Assembly: GCA_034926605.1 (NCBI GenBank)
Contig: JAYFQV010000009.1
Location: forward strand, 124,001-188,000
DNA length: 64,000 nucleotides
From: CALXXL01 sp034926605
GTDB taxonomy: Bacteria; Verrucomicrobiota; Lentisphaeria; Victivallales; Victivallaceae
Reading direction: 5' to 3'
Shown here: positions 60,961 to 64,000 of the stretch, one piece after another
Layout: each line of letters opens with the position of its first letter
Numbering within the stretch: position 1 is the first letter of the stretch
Made by a program: the position numbers and the translations under genes
Notes under the pieces: model-generated
What the model saw: the letters and a program-made list of their open reading frames with translations, nothing else
Told to the model about the DNA's origin: nothing
Databases searched by the model: none

Positions 60961-61812
60961 ATGAATCCCTATATTAAGTACTATCCGATGTGCGAACCGG
61001 TGCTCAGACCGGTGCTGCCGGTCATGCTGGTTGCGGCTGGCGAGGAGTGTGTGAATACGTCTGAATATCGCTGGCATGGGTTGGAGCGCGGGCCGGAGCC
61101 GCGCCTGATCTGGCAGTATGGCGTTCGCGGTGAAGGAGAACTGGTGCGCGGGGGAGAACGTTATCGTATCAAACCTGGGCAGGCAATGCTGCTTCCGATT
61201 CCTGACGACCATTGCTACTGCCTGCCTGCGGGGTCTGCGGGATGGGAGATTTATTATTTGCAGCTGATGGGAGAGGGGGCCCGGCGCATCGGTGAATCGC
61301 TGGTGGACCGCTATGGCCCGGTGTACGATGTCTCGCCCGAGTCGCGCATCGCACGCGGCGGATGGAATATTGTCGAGCGCAGCCGGGAGCGTTCATTCCG
61401 TTCCAATTATGACGTGTCGATGGTGTCTTACAGCTTTCTGATGACGTTGTGCGACTGGCTTGCCGGCACCGGCGGTTCCGGGAAGCATTCGGTGATGATG
61501 GATCGTATCGAGCGCATGCTGTTGACTGAATTCGGTCCGGGCAAGCCGGAACCGACCGTGGCATCTCTGCGGAAATGCGCCGGATATTCAAGCCTGTATT
61601 TCGAACGGATATTCAAACAGGAAACCGGCATGAGTCCCACCGCGTTTCTTCAGCAGCGGCGGATAAACCGAGCCTGTGAGTTGCTGCGCAATACCACTTT
61701 GAACATCAAAGAGATATCATCGATGTGCGGCTTCTACGACAGTGCATTGTTCTGCCGTCGGTTCAAGGAGGCAATGAAACTTACGCCATCGCAGTATCGC
61801 GGGAAAAACTGA
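60961..61812 (+). CDS. AraC-family transcriptional regulator
   Basis: A 283-residue regulator: an N-terminal cupin-like sensing domain (residues ~40-165; RYRIKPGQAMLLPIPDDHCYCLP) and two C-terminal helix-turn-helix motifs (VASLRKCAGYSSLYFERIFKQ; IKEISSMCGFYDSALFCRRFKE, ending LTPSQYR). Members of this type in gut bacteria often sense sugars or glycan breakdown products. There is no Shine-Dalgarno before the ATG. It is divergent from the prepilin-like gene and may regulate that gene and the DUF4855 gene. Confidence 0.93.
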   Translation: MNPYIKYYPMCEPVLRPVLPVMLVAAGEECVNTSEYRWHGLERGPEPRLIWQYGVRGEGELVRGGERYRIKPGQAMLLPIPDDHCYCLPAGSAGWEIYYLQLMGEGARRIGESLVDRYGPVYDVSPESRIARGGWNIVERSRERSFRSNYDVSMVSYSFLMTLCDWLAGTGGSGKHSVMMDRIERMLLTEFGPGKPEPTVASLRKCAGYSSLYFERIFKQETGMSPTAFLQQRRINRACELLRNTTLNIKEISSMCGFYDSALFCRRFKEAMKLTPSQYRGKN

Positions 61813-61821
61813 CGGTAACGG

Positions 61822-63009
61822 TTACTCGCCTCTGTCGATCTGCACGTCCCTGCGGGCGAAAGTGGGCAGGTCGAGGTCTTCCCCGTTGAACGAAATCTGC
61901 ACCGAATTGGCAAAGATGCCGCGCGATATGGTGCGCTGCACCAGCTCGAATTCCAGCTGCTGCGGTTCTCCGGCCGCCGCCGGTTCGCCGGGTGAGAGCT
62001 CGACTTCAACCAGCGAAGGCTGCTTTGTCTTGGGCTTAAGCTGTGCGCGGTCGCTGTATCGAACCGCCACCGCCGCCGCCATAACGCATCCTTTGAATTC
62101 ATCCGAGGTGGTGATGCCGGTGATGACCTCGGTATGCTCGCCGAAGCACTGGGCGGCCGCCTGGGTGGTCTGGGTAAGATTTGCGATGCTGAATTCCGGG
62201 CCGCCGAGCACACTGAACAGCACGGCGTCGGCCTCTTTCAGTTTGCCGGTGCCGCCTAGAAGCGGAGCCGCCAGCATGCGATCGACCGCAAGCTGTCCCG
62301 GATTGCCGCCTTCCGCCACGCTGGCCACGCCTACTCCAATGGAACAATAGCATTTGCGGGATTTCAGCACACCCTGAAGATCTGCGAAATCGACGGGAAT
62401 GAGACTGCGGCAGGTCAGGAGTTCGGCGATTGCCACCGCGGCCCTTGCCACCTCCGCGTCGGCCAGCCGGAACGCGTCATCGGCCGGGGTTTCCGGCAGC
62501 AGTACGGAGAACAGCAGGTCGTTGGGGAGTGTCAGCAGAACGTCGGAAACCGGACGCAGTTCCGCCAATGCCGCCTCGGCGCGCTGTCGCTTGGCGTCGC
62601 CTTCCCAGGAGAAGGGCAGCGTCAGCAGGTGCACGGTGGGAAGCTTGAGCCGGGAGCTCAGGGTGGACAACGCCACCATGGCGCCGGTGGCCAGTCCGCC
62701 GCCGAGACCGCCGATCAATATCGCATAGTCGAAGCCGGCGAGCCGTGGTTCGATGTTTTCGCGTTCGCGTGCTATGGAGCGTTGGCCTTTCAGCGGGTCG
62801 CCTCCGCAGCCGCGGCCCTGTTGCCACTGAACGTCGGCCAGAATGCGGTTTGCTTCCGGAACACGGCAGGTATTCAGCGTCACCGCATCGGTGTCGATGG
62901 CGACCATGGTAAGTTTTGAGGCGGCCGGCAGCACGGCCAGCGCATTCAGGATTTTTATGCCGCCGGCGCCGAGGCCGAGCACTGCGATCTTCGGATTTTC
63001 TTCGCTCAT
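61822..63009 (-). CDS. ftsZ: Cell division protein FtsZ, divergent nucleotide-binding signature
   Basis: A 395-residue tubulin-like GTPase that should build the division ring. The fold is recognisable: VLGLGAGG at 11-17 (usual GVGGGG), VAIDTDAVTL (T3 region), PFSWEG, and the T7 synergy loop VDFADL at 206-211. The tubulin signature, usually GGGTGTG, reads GGGLATG at residues 103-109, so Thr and Gly contacting the phosphates are replaced. The C-terminal peptide EDLDLPTFARR (377-387) that binds FtsA and other partners is intact. It follows ftsA by 12 bases, the standard order. Confidence 0.85.
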   Translation of the reverse strand: MSEENPKIAVLGLGAGGIKILNALAVLPAASKLTMVAIDTDAVTLNTCRVPEANRILADVQWQQGRGCGGDPLKGQRSIARERENIEPRLAGFDYAILIGGLGGGLATGAMVALSTLSSRLKLPTVHLLTLPFSWEGDAKRQRAEAALAELRPVSDVLLTLPNDLLFSVLLPETPADDAFRLADAEVARAAVAIAELLTCRSLIPVDFADLQGVLKSRKCYCSIGVGVASVAEGGNPGQLAVDRMLAAPLLGGTGKLKEADAVLFSVLGGPEFSIANLTQTTQAAAQCFGEHTEVITGITTSDEFKGCVMAAAVAVRYSDRAQLKPKTKQPSLVEVELSPGEPAAAGEPQQLEFELVQRTISRGIFANSVQISFNGEDLDLPTFARRDVQIDRGE

Positions 63010-63021
63010 CGCCCGGACTCC

Positions 63022-64000
63022 TTAGATTTTTATCGAGTTTCTGAGCCCGGCCAGTGTGCGCCAAGCCGAGTCGCCCATGGTGCCGACCACGTCGGAAAGT
63101 GCGCCCATAAGCCCGCGTTTTCGGCCGGAGTTCAGCATTTTCAGCTGTTCGGCTGCGTAACACAGGGTGCCCCATAGGGTGCTGTAACGCGGGTCGGCCA
63201 GCGCTCCGAGGTCGCGATTGTGGTCGTAGGGATAGCCGATACGCACCGGGAACTCGAATACCGAATTGAACAGTTCGGCGGTGCGGGGAAACAATGCGCC
63301 GCCGCCGGTGAGAATACCACCGCAGGCGAGGTTTCGCAGAAGTTCCTGATCGTGGAAGCTGCTTTTCACGATGCCGAAGAGTTCGCGCAGACGCAGGTCG
63401 ATGATTTTTTCAAAACTGGCCAGCGGTATGCGGCGCCGTGCGTTGCCGGCGACCAGATCGACGATGCCGGAGCCGCCGGCGGCATACTGCTGCAGGGCAT
63501 TGCCGGAGACCAGGTCGCGGCAAACGTCCAGCGGCAGGTCAAGCCCGACGGCGAGATCGTTGGCAACATGATCGAATCCTACCGGGATTACGCCGGAGGC
63601 GAACACACCATCGTTGAAAATGGCGATATATTCGGTGGTTCCGCGGCCGATGTCCACCAGCAGCGCGCCGTGTTCGCGCTCCTCGGCGCTGACGATGCCG
63701 TAAAGATCGGCCAGCGCGCTGAAGATCAGATTCGGCTGTTCTTCGAAGCCGGCGTCCAGAAAAATCGAACGGAAATTGTTTATGCGGTTGCTGTCCCCAT
63801 ATATGACATGGCAGAAAAGCTCGAACTTATGGGCGTTTTGCTCGAACGGGTTGCGCACCCGCCGCACGCCGTCCAGCAGGTAATACGAATCGATGATGTT
63901 CAGTTTTTCCTGATTGGCCGCCAGCGGCTTCTTCTCGATCATGGATACCGCGTCGTCGATGTCCTGTTCGGAAATGCGGCCGTCGGACGACTTGATGAAG
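63022..64000 (-). CDS. ftsA: Cell division protein FtsA, 5' end beyond window
   Basis: Actin-like protein that anchors FtsZ to the membrane. The minus-strand frame is open to the window edge, so 325 residues of the usual ~410 are visible; the first visible part (SSDGRISEQDIDDAV) matches the internal 1C region of FtsA. The phosphate-2 loop reads VDIGRGTTEY instead of DIGGGTTD, the adenosine loop is CGGILTGGGA, and HNRDLGALADPRYSTLWGTL follows. The extreme C-terminus (WRTLAGLRNSIKI) could be the amphipathic membrane anchor. Adjacent to ftsZ as in most bacteria. Confidence 0.9.
   Translation of the reverse strand, partial: FIKSSDGRISEQDIDDAVSMIEKKPLAANQEKLNIIDSYYLLDGVRRVRNPFEQNAHKFELFCHVIYGDSNRINNFRSIFLDAGFEEQPNLIFSALADLYGIVSAEEREHGALLVDIGRGTTEYIAIFNDGVFASGVIPVGFDHVANDLAVGLDLPLDVCRDLVSGNALQQYAAGGSGIVDLVAGNARRRIPLASFEKIIDLRLRELFGIVKSSFHDQELLRNLACGGILTGGGALFPRTAELFNSVFEFPVRIGYPYDHNRDLGALADPRYSTLWGTLCYAAEQLKMLNSGRKRGLMGALSDVVGTMGDSAWRTLAGLRNSIKI

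Overview
The window reads as a housekeeping-rich stretch of chromosome from an anaerobic, Gram-negative PVC-group bacterium, most likely Lentisphaerota (Victivallis-like). This is inference from gene content. It carries two prepilin-like proteins with the leader FTLIELLVVIAIIAIL and a late H-x9-DG-type motif, a hallmark of Lentisphaerae, Planctomycetes and Verrucomicrobia. LPS genes are present (Kdo, heptose, Lpt). Glycolysis uses a pyrophosphate-dependent phosphofructokinase and pyruvate:ferredoxin oxidoreductase. An ftsZ/ftsA pair is present, which Chlamydiae and most Planctomycetes lack. Coding density is high, the DNA is GC-rich, and I see no tRNA, rRNA, insertion sequence, prophage or CRISPR array.

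Layout. 1-4.4 kb: a cut-off galM, a secreted protein of unknown function, an aldo/keto reductase with ferredoxin domain, and an Fe-S nuclease-like protein. 4.4-11.1 kb (minus): thrS-infC-rpmI-rplT-pheS-pheT, with infC apparently starting on AUA. 11.1-13.6 kb (minus): rpsP-khpA-trmD-rplS-rnhB without rimM, behind a structured leader. 14-20.4 kb: fba, a prepilin-like gene, yebC-ruvC-lipoprotein-tadA, and a glycosyltransferase. 20.6-30.7 kb (plus): PPi-phosphofructokinase, gatCA, a family of duplicated membrane domains, a TlpA/TPR-like protein, leuS, dCMP deaminase, hldC. 30.9-41 kb (plus): CPA2 antiporter, hisH, nth, an acyltransferase, purM, a permease, then hldA-kdsB-kdsA-kdsC. 41-44.7 kb: an 821-residue LptC/LptA-like protein, lptB and hpf. 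44.8-52.7 kb: trmB, a YwlE-type phosphatase, an rpiB-glyA gene fusion, serS, gatB, a release-factor-like gene and purD. 52.8-56.3 kb: PFOR. 56.5-61.8 kb: a GntR regulator with membrane protein, a secreted DUF4855 protein, a second prepilin-like gene and an AraC regulator. 61.8-64 kb: a divergent ftsZ and the 3' part of ftsA.

How the genes fit together. Kdo synthesis (kdsA, kdsC, kdsB), ADP-heptose synthesis (hldA and a separate hldC) and LPS transport (LptC/A-like, LptB) make an almost continuous envelope block. FBA, PPi-PFK and PFOR outline an energy-sparing fermentative glycolysis. GatC, GatA and GatB are all present but split between 22 kb and 49 kb. Translation genes (five aminoacyl-tRNA synthetase genes for four enzymes, IF3, ribosomal proteins, tRNA modification) dominate the rest.

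No obviously new multi-gene defence or mobile system is visible. The points most worth a second look are: the AUA start of infC; the RpiB-GlyA fusion; an FtsZ whose GTP-binding signature is altered although its FtsA-binding tail is intact; the giant LptC/LptA-like protein; a nuclease-fold protein that keeps its Fe-S cysteines but seems to have lost its active site; a release-factor-like protein with a helical tail; and two structured RNA regions upstream of ribosomal-protein genes.
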